A DNA stretch of 9,937 nt, from the NCBI GenBank assembly GCA_003503535.1, contig DOCI01000008.1, positions 2,916 through 12,852 on the forward strand. Reading direction: 5' to 3'. Under the pieces are notes generated by a model. It searched no databases. It was not told where the DNA came from and saw only the letters and a list, made by a program, of their open reading frames with translations. Shown piece after piece: positions 1-7,561 of this stretch. Made by a program: the position numbers and the translations under genes. This DNA is from Planctomycetaceae bacterium (lineage in GTDB: Bacteria > Planctomycetota > Planctomycetia > Planctomycetales > Planctomycetaceae). The first letter of the stretch is position 1, and each line of letters starts with the position of its first letter.

Positions 1-2877
1 ATGCTGAAGAGAACGAGAAATCCCATGCCGTTGCTTTTGACTTTGAGTCTGTGCTTTCTATTTCACTCCTCACATCTTAAGGCGGAAGACACCAGCGATG
101 CCGAGCGTCTCTTCACACTCAAAGTGTTGCCTGTGCTGCAGACGAAATGTTTCGGATGTCATGGAAATGATGCCGCAGATATTCGTGGCGACTATGATCT
201 GTTGACTCGCGAAGGGATGCTCAAGGGAGGGGAGTCCGGTGAGACATCGCTCATTCCTGGCGAGCCAGAAGAGAGCGTGCTCTATCAGGCCATTCTGTGG
301 CAAGGCTACGAAATGCCTCCGAAAGAGAATGATCGTCTGAACGAAAAAGAGATTGAATATTTCCGAAACTGGATTGCAGCCGGGGCTCCCTGGCCGAGCG
401 AGGCAACTCAAAAACAGATCCGCGAAGCCGAATGGGCAGTAGAATCGAATGAGGATGGTTTGATTGTTCGCACCAGTGGTGGGACATCGGACGAGTGGAC
501 CAACCGACGATATCAACCTGATGAACTCTGGGCTTTTATACTCGTTCCTCCAAAGACACAATTGGTCTCTGCGGATATTCAATCTGATGAGGTTATTGAT
601 CATTTTGTCAATCAAAAACTTTCTGAAGTCAATCTCAAGCCAGCCTCACAAGCCTCTCCACAAACTCTGATTCAAAGAGCCACGTTCGATTTGACCGGTT
701 TACCACCATCGCCAGAAGAGATTGATAGATTTGTAGACGAATGGTCGAATGATGCGGATCTGGCCTGGTCGAACCTGATTGATCGATTGCTGGCAAGTCC
801 ACGATATGGCGAGCATTGGGGGCGTCATTGGCTTGATGTGACCCGCTATGCTGATACCGGTGGCATGTCGAATGATTACGAGCGTTCCAACATGTGGCGC
901 TATCGCGATTATGTCATTCGGGCATTCAATGAAGACAAGCCTTATGATGAGTTTGTAGTCGAGCAACTGGCCGGGGACGAACTGGCTGACCAGTCTGTAG
1001 CAAAACGGACAGGTGGCGATCTTAAGAAAATACACCAGATACAGTTATCCGGAGAATACACTCCGGAAGAAGCAGAGTGGATTATCGCGACAGGGTTTCT
1101 GCGGCTTGGTCCCTGGGACAATGCGATGGTCGAACCAGACGAAGCTCGGCAAATGTATCTCGACGACCTGGTTAACATTACCGGTCAGACATTTCTGTCC
1201 CAAACCTTACGCTGTTGCAAGTGTCACGACCACAAGTTTGATCCGTTGCCAACGCGTGACTATTACCGAATGTACTCAGCTTTTGCCACCACACACATGG
1301 CTGAGCGTAATGTTCCGCTGCTTCCTGAAGAGAGCAAAGACGGCTTCGACACTGGAAAAGTTCATGTAAAACGCATGCTTGATTTTGCGGTCAGCGAAAA
1401 GAATAAGTTGATCGAGAAGCAGGAAACGGCTGCGAAAAAATGGTTTGAGGAAAATGGCTTACTCTACAAAAACGAGCAGCAACGCAAAGATCTGCCCGAT
1501 GAAGAAAAACCTCCCCGGCACGTAGGGCTGGATCATGTGGAGCAGGGACAGCTCAAGGTTCGCGAACAGGATGTGTGGATCTGGGAGCGTCGTCTGGAGC
1601 GTTATCAGCCGATGGCTCAGTCTGTTTTCAATGCTAGCTATGGTGATATGCCCTGGAATGGGGCGCGCAAACTACGAATTAAACGCAATTATAAAGAAGA
1701 GAGTCTCGTCAACCACATTTTGACCGGTGGAGCATTAAGTGCACTGGGAGACATTGTTCAGCCGGGTGTCCTGAGTGCGATTTCACTCAAAGTGGATTCT
1801 TCGACAGCCAATCCTTATCTGATAACGAACGAAATTGATGGTCGACGATCAGAACTTGCTCGTTGGATTGCTCATCCCGAGAACGGATTGGCTACCCGCA
1901 GCATCGTTAATCGCATCTGGCAATATCACTTCGGAACGGGACTGGCCGCCAACAGTAATAACTTTGGAGCGAAAGGAGCCCCGCCAACACATCCCGCGTT
2001 ATTGGATTGGCTGGCAGCTGACTTTGTAGAAAACGGATGGCACATCAAACGACTTCATCGACAGATCATGATGTCTGACGTGTATCGTCGAGATTCAACA
2101 CCCGTGGACTACCAGCAGATCAGTCTGGATGACCCCAACAATAAACTGTTGTCCTATTTCCCACTACGAAGAATGAGTGCGGAAGAGATTCGGGACAGTA
2201 TCCTGAAAATTACTGGCGAACTGGTACACAGTGAAGGTGGTGTTCCTGTGAAGCCCGAGATCAATATGGAGATTGCTCTGCAGCCACGGATGATACAGTT
2301 TTCGCTGGCTCCGGCATATCAGCCTTCAGCCACACAGGAAGAACGGAATCGGCGGACGATTTATGCCTACCATGTTCGCGGTCAGTCCGACCCGTTTACG
2401 GAACTGTTCAATCAACCGAATCCCAATGAGTCGTGTGAGCTCAGAGAATCAGCTGCTGTCACGCCGCAGGTATTTTCTTTGCTTAATAGCGACCTGATCA
2501 TCGACCGCTCAATAGCACTGGCATTACGACTCCAGCAAGAACGAAAAACCATCGGTGAGCAAATCGAGCGGGCTTATCGTCTCGTCCTTGGACGCACTCC
2601 TTCCACTCAGGAACTGGATCGCCTGAAAAACTATGTTCGAGATATGGAAGCCTATCACAAACAGACTGATCCTGAAGACGTCACATATCCGACACGAATT
2701 ACTCGTTCCCTGGTCGAAGAATTCACCGGGCAGCCCTTCGAATACGAAGAGATTCTACCAGTCTTTGAACACTATCAACCCGATATGAAACCGGCAGACG
2801 TAACCGCCGAAACCAGAGCTTTGGCTGATTTCTGCCTGCTGCTGTTTAATACAAACGAATTCATGTACATCAAATAG
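1..2877 (+). CDS. PSCyt1-DUF1549-DUF1553 (PSD1) domain protein, exported planctomycete cytochrome-type protein
   Basis: This is a 958-residue protein with a Sec-type signal peptide: basic residues at 2-6, a hydrophobic stretch at about 10-22 and probable cleavage after A28. Domain order as seen: PSCyt1 with a CFGCH haem-type motif at 50-54; DUF1549 (PSCyt2) from about 199, with FDLTGLPP at 229-236, HWGRHWLD at 272-279 and a second CxxCH followed by DHKFDP from 405; then DUF1553 (PSD1) from about 615 to the C-terminus, with NRIW at 637-640 and RRMSAEEIRD at 723-732. Domain order and length fit the family. Family members are secreted and usually paired with a DUF1501 protein, as here. Biochemical function is unproven; a periplasmic redox or glycan-degradation role is inference. 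The start is the first base of the window, so its ribosome binding site and any longer N-terminus cannot be judged. The reading frame is intact. Confidence 0.95.
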   Translation: MLKRTRNPMPLLLTLSLCFLFHSSHLKAEDTSDAERLFTLKVLPVLQTKCFGCHGNDAADIRGDYDLLTREGMLKGGESGETSLIPGEPEESVLYQAILWQGYEMPPKENDRLNEKEIEYFRNWIAAGAPWPSEATQKQIREAEWAVESNEDGLIVRTSGGTSDEWTNRRYQPDELWAFILVPPKTQLVSADIQSDEVIDHFVNQKLSEVNLKPASQASPQTLIQRATFDLTGLPPSPEEIDRFVDEWSNDADLAWSNLIDRLLASPRYGEHWGRHWLDVTRYADTGGMSNDYERSNMWRYRDYVIRAFNEDKPYDEFVVEQLAGDELADQSVAKRTGGDLKKIHQIQLSGEYTPEEAEWIIATGFLRLGPWDNAMVEPDEARQMYLDDLVNITGQTFLSQTLRCCKCHDHKFDPLPTRDYYRMYSAFATTHMAERNVPLLPEESKDGFDTGKVHVKRMLDFAVSEKNKLIEKQETAAKKWFEENGLLYKNEQQRKDLPDEEKPPRHVGLDHVEQGQLKVREQDVWIWERRLERYQPMAQSVFNASYGDMPWNGARKLRIKRNYKEESLVNHILTGGALSALGDIVQPGVLSAISLKVDSSTANPYLITNEIDGRRSELARWIAHPENGLATRSIVNRIWQYHFGTGLAANSNNFGAKGAPPTHPALLDWLAADFVENGWHIKRLHRQIMMSDVYRRDSTPVDYQQISLDDPNNKLLSYFPLRRMSAEEIRDSILKITGELVHSEGGVPVKPEINMEIALQPRMIQFSLAPAYQPSATQEERNRRTIYAYHVRGQSDPFTELFNQPNPNESCELRESAAVTPQVFSLLNSDLIIDRSIALALRLQQERKTIGEQIERAYRLVLGRTPSTQELDRLKNYVRDMEAYHKQTDPEDVTYPTRITRSLVEEFTGQPFEYEEILPVFEHYQPDMKPADVTAETRALADFCLLLFNTNEFMYIK

Positions 2878-2893
2878 AGACGAGGAAAAACTG

Positions 2894-4300
2894 ATGAATA
2901 CTCAACTTTCCCGACGTCATGCACTGTATAGCCTCGGAGCTTCACTGGGCAGTGTCGCTTTTTCGTCTCTCCTGCAGGCGGAAACAAACGCGACTTCAAA
3001 GTCGGATAACGGTCCGCTTTCGTCCAAACCGGCGATGAGTAAGCCGCGTGCCAAGAATGTGATCATGCTGTTCATGGAAGGTGGCCCCGGCCACATGGAT
3101 ACTTTCGATCCCAAGCCTGAACTGACACGGATGCATAAAAAGGAGTCTAAACTGAAGGGCGGCTTGGAGAAAGGCTTCAAGTTCTTTGTGGGCAGTCCGT
3201 TTAAATTCAATAAGATTGGTGAAACCGGAATCGAAATGTGCGACCAGTGGAAGCACCTTACAGATCCCTTTGTAGCCAATGAATTGTGTAACTATCGTGG
3301 ATGTCAGGCGGAATCGCTTAACCATCCCGAAGCCCTGTTCCACATGAATACCGGAAGTCGCCTCGGCGGAGATCCGTCTGTCGGAGCCTGGGCGACTTAT
3401 GGACTGGGCACAGAGAACCAGAACCTGCCGGGTTATGTGGTCATGACCGAACTGGCGTTGCCACAGGGCGGCCCCACGAATTGGAGTAACGGTTTCCTGC
3501 CTCCCCACTTTCAGGGGACAAGGTTACGTCCGCAAGGCTCGCCGATTCTCGACCTCGAATCGCCGTCGTACAAATCCAGAGAACATCAACGCCGTGCTCT
3601 CGATGAGTTGTCTTTACTTAACTCAAGTCATCTCGAATCGCTCGGCATGCCCGAACAAAAACTTCAGTCACGCATGGAAAGTTACGAACTGGCTTTCCGC
3701 ATGCAGACAGAAGTTCCCGGCGTCTTGAATCTTTCCAAAGAGTCGGCTCAAACGACGGAAATGTATGGGTTGGACGATCCAGAAACCGAAACGTTTGGAT
3801 GGCAATGTCTGATGGCTCGTCGTCTCGTCGAAAACGGAGTTCGCTTCGTGCAGATATTCAGTGGGGGCTGGGACAGTCACGATTATCTGGAGAGGGGGCA
3901 TACTTCCAGGATCAAGAGTGTGGACAAACCGATGGCTGCCCTCATTCGCGATTTGAAACAACGCGGAATGCTCGAAGATACACTCGTCATCTGGACCGGC
4001 GAATTCGGTCGGACTCCCGATAACAACAAGCGTGGCGGCGTCTATTCACTCGGTCGTGGCCACAACAATCACGCCATGACCATGCTCATGGCCGGAGGGG
4101 GCGTTAAGCCCGGAATCGTTGGAGCAACCGATGATCTCGGAGCCTCCGCAGTCGAATGCGTGCACCCGATTCGCGACCTGCATGTCACTCTCCTGCATCT
4201 CCTCGGACTCGACGATAACAAACTGACCTACTTCCATGCCGGCCGCTACAAACAACTCAGCCAATTCGGCGGCGAGTTGATTCCAGAGATCATTGCATAG
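2894..4300 (+). CDS. DUF1501 domain-containing exported protein
   Basis: This 468-residue protein belongs to the DUF1501 family, part of the alkaline phosphatase/sulfatase-like superfamily. The N-terminus carries a twin-arginine signal (SRRHAL at residues 6-11, then a small-residue hydrophobic stretch ending near LLQA), so export by Tat in folded form is expected. Conserved blocks visible are NVIMLFMEGGPGHMDTFDP (55-73), GGWDSHD (324-330), TGEFGRTP (368-375), GRGHNNHAM (387-395) and the AGGGVKPG / GATDD segment after it. These resemble the metal/active-site blocks of the superfamily, although many relatives read GRDH where this one has GRGH. The start is supported by GAGG at 2882-2885, eight bases before ATG. 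It begins 16 bases after the PSD1 gene and is almost certainly cotranscribed with it, the usual arrangement. The substrate is unknown. Confidence 0.95.
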   Translation: MNTQLSRRHALYSLGASLGSVAFSSLLQAETNATSKSDNGPLSSKPAMSKPRAKNVIMLFMEGGPGHMDTFDPKPELTRMHKKESKLKGGLEKGFKFFVGSPFKFNKIGETGIEMCDQWKHLTDPFVANELCNYRGCQAESLNHPEALFHMNTGSRLGGDPSVGAWATYGLGTENQNLPGYVVMTELALPQGGPTNWSNGFLPPHFQGTRLRPQGSPILDLESPSYKSREHQRRALDELSLLNSSHLESLGMPEQKLQSRMESYELAFRMQTEVPGVLNLSKESAQTTEMYGLDDPETETFGWQCLMARRLVENGVRFVQIFSGGWDSHDYLERGHTSRIKSVDKPMAALIRDLKQRGMLEDTLVIWTGEFGRTPDNNKRGGVYSLGRGHNNHAMTMLMAGGGVKPGIVGATDDLGASAVECVHPIRDLHVTLLHLLGLDDNKLTYFHAGRYKQLSQFGGELIPEIIA

Positions 4301-4349
4301 TCGATTTATGAATCGATCCGAACAACTCGCAAGAAGTGATTGTTATCAC
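4301..4349. other. Two small inverted repeats downstream of the DUF1501 gene
   Basis: TCGATT-TATG-AATCGA (4301-4316) begins on the base after the DUF1501 stop codon, and GTGAT-TGTT-ATCAC (4336-4349) follows 20 bases later. Each could form a short hairpin with a 4-base loop. Neither has a T-tract, so they are not convincing intrinsic terminators. They may stabilise the mRNA 3' end or be chance. Confidence 0.3.
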
Positions 4350-4405
4350 GCTGAACACATGAGTCATCCCACAATGTCCGCTCGATTGTTAAAGGTTTGC
4401 TTCGC

Positions 4406-4801
4406 ATGACAGACACCACGCCCGATCTTCAACTCAATAAAAAGAATGCACAGGCGTTCTACGCTCTAATGTTCAACGATTCCCAACCTCGTAACGCCAT
4501 GGAGAAATACGTCGGCGACCAATACATTCAACACAACCCACACGTTGGAGATGGTAAGAATGCTTTTATCGAATACTTCGAAAGAATGAGTCGCGAATTC
4601 CCCGGTAAGCGTGTCCATTTTAAACGCATAGTCGCCGAAGGAAATTATGTTGTACTACATTGCCACCAAGAATGGCCCGGCGATAATGACTACGCTGGGA
4701 TCGACATTTTCAGGTTCGATGACAAAGGAAAGATCGTAGAGCATTGGGACGTTCTGCAGGTTATTCCACAGACTTCCGCCAACAGCAATACGATGTTTTG
4801 A
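4406..4801 (+). CDS. SnoaL-like / nuclear transport factor 2 family protein
   Basis: This is a 131-residue single-domain protein of the SnoaL/NTF2-like fold (cone-shaped alpha+beta barrel). Visible family landmarks are [11 protein letters not shown] (14-24), [11 protein letters not shown] (40-50), [11 protein letters not shown] (65-75), LHCHQEWPG (84-92), [21 protein letters not shown] (98-118) and the C-terminal NTMF. His43, His46, His113 and Asp115 line up with polar pocket residues of SnoaL-like proteins. Relatives are small soluble cytoplasmic proteins, often annotated only as SnoaL-like; the substrate is unknown. ATG 4406 is chosen because AAAGG at 4391-4395 lies ten bases upstream. A TTG at 4397 would give three more residues but leaves almost no spacing from that site. 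It lies 105 bases after the DUF1501 stop and probably has its own promoter, though none is clear. Confidence 0.85.
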   Translation: MTDTTPDLQLNKKNAQAFYALMFNDSQPRNAMEKYVGDQYIQHNPHVGDGKNAFIEYFERMSREFPGKRVHFKRIVAEGNYVVLHCHQEWPGDNDYAGIDIFRFDDKGKIVEHWDVLQVIPQTSANSNTMF

Positions 4802-4870
4802 TTGGCGCTCAACCCTGTAGTCTGCCACACCGTCTTTGATATCGATGAAAGAGTTGCTTTGAGTGGCAAT

Positions 4871-4899
4871 TGTGATTTTCCTATCACTGGGGAATCACA
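4871..4899 (+). promoter_or_regulatory. Hairpin in the IS110 transposase leader
   Basis: TGTGATTTTCC (4871-4881) can pair with GGGGAATCACA (4889-4899) along 11 consecutive positions, nine Watson-Crick and two G-U, around a 7-base loop. It ends 14 bases before the Shine-Dalgarno sequence. It could be a folded part of the element's noncoding RNA (IS110-family elements encode a bridge RNA in a noncoding end) or a structure limiting transposase expression. In the second copy the stem is largely lost. The structure is seen; the role is inference. Confidence 0.45.
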
Positions 4900-4926
4900 C
4901 TTTCTCTTTCTAAAAGGAGGACCACC

Positions 4927-5460
4927 ATGCTCTTTCTTGGTATCGATCAACATACACGACAACTGATCGTCTCGTTAAGAGACCAGCAGGGCGATGTCCT
5001 GCTCGCTCGTCAGGTCTCCACGCGGCCAGCCAAGATTCTACAATTCTTCGACCAACTCAACCTGCGATCTGCTGAGCTCAATGAAGCGTTCATTGCAGTG
5101 GTGGTAGTCTGCGGGTTCAACGACTGGCTGATTCGCATGCTGCGAGATTATCGCTGCCACAAAGTGATTCTCATTCAGCCCGAAGAACGTAAACGCTGCT
5201 AAACGGATCGTCGTGATTCGGCCGCTCTGAGCGAATTGCTCTGGGTCAACCGGGATCGCTTCCTCTCCGGCAAACCGGTCCGGGGACTCCGGCAGGTCGA
5301 GATCGCCAACAGTACCGATCAGCAGAATCGCAGACTGACCACACTTCGCAATGAAGCCGGTCATGACAAAACTCAACTGATCAACAGGATCAGGCATATT
5401 CTCAGACGACACAATCTGCAGTGGGAGTTGCCCACCAAGACCTTCCCCACCACTGCTCGC
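4927..5460 (+). pseudogene. IS110-family transposase, N-terminal DEDD domain, inactivated and truncated
   Basis: The reading frame begins ATG 4927 and resembles the N-terminal RuvC-like DEDD domain (DEDD_Tnp_IS110). Seen are GIDQH with the first Asp at residue 7, VCGFNDWLIRMLRDY around 61-75, then TDRRDS with Asp94 and Asp97, followed by ALSELLWVNRDRF and a helical segment ending near LPTKTFPT. Defects: a TAA at 5200-5202 (codon 92) just before TDRRDS, with the frame open again to 5487; and Val at residue 60, where relatives have the catalytic Glu before VCGF (GTA, one base from GAA). The C-terminal transposase_20 domain with its catalytic serine is absent. At about 5460 the sequence changes to an unrelated transposase. 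It cannot make active transposase. Confidence 0.8.
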
Positions 5461-6323
5461 ATTCATCGCTTCTGCAACCGATCGTGAGTTCGCCAATTAT
5501 GTGGAATCTCTGAAAGCTGAGAATCAGATTCTGCGGGCTCGGATCCCCGGACAGATTCACACGACTGCAGGCGAACGCCAGAATCTCATCAAACTGGGGA
5601 AGGGGATCGGGAGGGCGATCGAGGAGTTGATCACGATTGTCACACCCACCGCGTTCTTTCGGTGGCTGCGGGACGATAAGGGGACTAAGTCCAAGGTTAA
5701 GAATCCCAAAGGCGGTCAGCGTAAGCCACGGGAGCTCCGGGAACTTGTGATCGAGAACGCGAAAACAACCGGTTTCGGGTACACCCGCATTATCGGGGAA
5801 TTGCGGAAACTCGGGATCAAGAATATCAGCCGTCAGACCGTGCGGAACATCCTCAAGGAAGAAGAGATCCAGCCGGGACCATACCGAACCTCCGACTCGT
5901 GGACGGAGTTCCTGAACCGAAACGTAGAAACGCTGTGGGCCAGCGAACGAAGAAGTTTGCTGAGGAGAACAGTGATCGCGAAAAAAATCCTGCGATCCAT
6001 TTTCACGATCGAGATACGAAATACACAAAGAAGTTCGTGAAACCGTGGAATCAGCAGGTATGAAAACGAATCCGTTGCCGAAAGCCTCGCCGAATCTGAA
6101 TGGCAGGGGAGTGCGGTTTATTGTGTTTCGGAAGAAACATCTTGATTATCTGACGGACGAGTTTACGAGTTACTACAACACAATAAGAAGTCATATGGAA
6201 CGAGAGCATCTGCCGCCGATCCGGGAGGAGCCTGATGACGTGGCGACCATTTCCATCGATCAGATTGAGGTCAAAAAATACGTTGGCGGATTGAACAAGT
6301 CGTTTGAGCGGAAGGTGGCTTGA
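5461..6323 (+). pseudogene. DDE integrase-core (rve) transposase, frameshifted and internally deleted
   Basis: Three successive frames rebuild one protein. The first (to about 5941) gives ATDREFANYVESLKAENQIL, a basic region, then helix-turn-helix segments (GFGYTRIIGELRKLGI, SRQTVRNILKEE) and WTEFLNRNVETLWA. Relatives continue there with a catalytic DFF block. Here about 45 residues are missing and the sequence resumes in another frame at KKFAEENSDREKNPAI with HDRDTKY, the second catalytic Asp. Around 6037-6045 it shifts again into ESAGMKTNPLPKASPNLNG. The expected RCERFI motif with the catalytic Glu reads RGVRFI, and about 11 residues are missing before FRKKHLDYL. The C-terminus (YYNTIRSHMEREHLPP to SFERKVA) and stop are intact. 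At least two of three catalytic acids are gone, so it is dead. The family placement (IS3/IS481-like integrases common in planctomycetes) is from memory of relatives. Confidence 0.75.
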
Positions 6324-6483
6324 GCATTTAGGACATAGCGTTCGATATTTTCTGAGGTGCCAATTCTCTCACACTTCGATGCTTTCGCACCGGTACATAT
6401 AAGCGAAATCTTCGGCATCTGAGACTCCAACATTGGACTGGTATATCTCACTGACTTTGGTATTGTTTAGTTATCGTATTTTG
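6324..6483. other. Intergenic stretch without recognisable gene
   Basis: This stretch lies between the end of the integrase relic and the attC-like sequence. I see no coding sequence with family resemblance, no strong hairpin and no convincing promoter. It may include the right flank of the integrase element, but no terminal inverted repeat could be matched to its other side. Confidence 0.4.
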
Positions 6484-6609
6484 GATCACATATCACATTC
6501 GTTGAACCGGAGACGGGCGTGCATAAGGCGTTGCACGCGGAACCGCCGGTCGCATCGTTCCTGAAGTTAATGTTGATTTGCGGCGGCCCAGTCAACGCCA
6601 ACGTTCTCT
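6484..6609 (+). repeat. Integron attC-like imperfect inverted repeat
   Basis: CGTTGA (6500-6505) pairs with TCAACG (6592-6597). The stem continues after one unpaired A through 6507-6510 and 6588-6591 with a single mismatch, giving an attC-style extrahelical base. The right side carries GCCAACGTTCTC (6597-6608), where an R'-type core would sit, with the predicted cut after G6603. The left R''-type box is degenerate (GATCAC at 6484-6489 or TATCAC at 6491-6496). Inside, GCGTGCA (6517-6523) pairs perfectly with TGCACGC (6532-6538), loop of 8. The layout recalls cassette recombination sites of planctomycete chromosomal integrons, but the core does not match the GTTRRRY consensus well. No integrase gene is in the window. 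It could be another structured repeat. Confidence 0.4.
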
Positions 6610-6640
6610 TAAAAGATTTTAGCCAACCCAACAGTTCATT

Positions 6641-7069
6641 ATGCCTGTCACGTCAGAGGAAGCGAAAAGTCGGTATCCCGAGGCCAAGACCTTCAAATTT
6701 GGCGACAATCGTGCACTCTGTGGTCGGCTCCTATCACTTGTTCGCTTAGGTAAGAAGAAAGCAACGTGTGGAGCACTCAGAGATTTTAAAAACGGCACGG
6801 AGTCCATGCCTGTAATTGGAAGAAGGGACATAGCACTCGATTGGGATGGCACACCAGCACTTGTGATTGAGACAACCGAATTAACCATCCGCCGATTTTG
6901 TGATGTAGATACAGAGTTTGCATTAGCTGAAGGGGAAGACGAAACGCTCGAAGGTTGGCAGGCGGGTCATCGGGCATTTTTTGGTCGCAACGGTGGCTGG
7001 CAATCAGATATGGAATTGGTTTGTGAACGCTTCTGTTTGATCGAAGATTTCGCCCAATCGTCACACTGA
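6641..7069 (+). CDS. ASCH domain-containing protein
   Basis: This is an intact 142-residue protein of the ASCH superfamily (PUA-like beta barrel, COG4405-type). Seen in order: FKFGD (18-22), the GKKKATCGAL loop (37-46) typical of ASCH, MPVIGRRDIALDWDG (56-70), VIETTELTIRRF (75-86), EFALAEGEDETLEGW (92-106), GHRAFF (109-114) and a closing MELVCERF (124-131). It covers the whole domain and is presumably soluble and cytoplasmic. ASCH proteins are predicted RNA binders; some relatives have nuclease or amidohydrolase activity on modified nucleosides, but no specific activity can be assigned here. The start is ATG 6641, with no obvious Shine-Dalgarno sequence. The gene stands alone between an attC-like repeat, 37 bases upstream of the ATG, and transposase relics, which suggests it arrived as a mobile cassette. 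No attC-like partner is visible after the stop. Confidence 0.88.
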   Translation: MPVTSEEAKSRYPEAKTFKFGDNRALCGRLLSLVRLGKKKATCGALRDFKNGTESMPVIGRRDIALDWDGTPALVIETTELTIRRFCDVDTEFALAEGEDETLEGWQAGHRAFFGRNGGWQSDMELVCERFCLIEDFAQSSH

Positions 7070-7109
7070 CATATCGAGACAATCTGTGCGCCGAACGAAG
7101 AGGAGAACG

Positions 7110-7379
7110 ATGCGGTCCTGGACAACCGGCTACCTGAATCAAAGGGATTCGTTGTAGACGGTCGGAAATCTGGTTGAGTTTTACGTTTCCCAACACAACT
7201 CGCATCTACCACACTCGGCGTTCCAAGGACAACCCCCTGATGAGATGTACTTCGGAACCGACATTGGTGTACTAAAGGAACTGGAAGCGACACGACAAAC
7301 GACACAGCAGCAACGTCTGATAGCAAATCGAGTTCTGAGTTGTCAGAGATGCGAGGATCTGGTCGTGATCGACTGTTAG
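7110..7379 (+). pseudogene. C-terminal relic of an integrase-core transposase
   Basis: One frame reads RSWTTGYLN, a TAG at 7155-7157, then NLVEFYVSQHNSHLPHSAFQ, GQPPDEMYFGT, a helical Lys/Arg/Gln-rich stretch (KELEATRQTTQQQR) and ANRVLSCQRC before a final TAG at 7377-7379. This matches the C-terminal end of integrase-core transposases, where HSAF-GQTPDEMYFGT is very characteristic. The catalytic core upstream is missing. It differs from the relic ending at 6323 and so is from another element. The in-frame stop and truncation make it a pseudogene. It begins only 40 bases after the ASCH gene. Confidence 0.65.
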
Positions 7380-7561
7380 TACTTGCAGTTGAATGAATAC
7401 GGATTCCGAAAGAGCAGGGGACTGAAACTTGGGAATGATTTCCTGAAGACTACAGACGATAGAAATACCAGTCACGATGAAAATATTAAACTCTCGGCGT
7501 GTCGGGAATGTTGACAGAAAATATTAGAATGTTGTGTTGAGTGCAGGGCGATCATTCTTAA
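7380..7561. other. AT-richer intergenic stretch
   Basis: Nothing recognisable was found here on either strand: no coding resemblance, no strong inverted repeat and no RNA gene signature. It probably consists of scrambled flanks of insertion elements. Confidence 0.4.

Larger units (their letters stand above)
4833..5460 (+). mobile_element. IS110-family element remnant, left end plus 5' half of transposase
   Basis: The noncoding leader 4833-4926 and the start of a transposase gene are repeated at 9551-9750; upstream of 4833 the two copies lose similarity, so this is the likely left boundary. The leader ends in AAGGAGG (4914-4920), an unusually strong ribosome binding site six bases before ATG. 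The element has no right end here: near 5460 IS110-like coding sequence is replaced by sequence of a different transposase. IS110 elements generally lack terminal inverted repeats, so the outer end is defined only by comparing the two copies. Confidence 0.75.

Noticed and set aside
2996..3508. A 170-codon open frame on the minus strand
   Set aside because: It lies wholly within the well-supported DUF1501 gene and shows no protein family features.
5196..5210. Programmed readthrough or recoding at the TAA in the IS110 transposase
   Set aside because: IS110 transposases are made from one frame without recoding as far as I know, and the copy also lacks its catalytic Glu and C-terminal half, so decay is the simpler reading.
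5402..6028. A 208-codon open frame on the minus strand
   Set aside because: It lies antisense to the rve transposase relic, whose plus-strand frames carry clear family motifs; the minus translation resembles nothing known.
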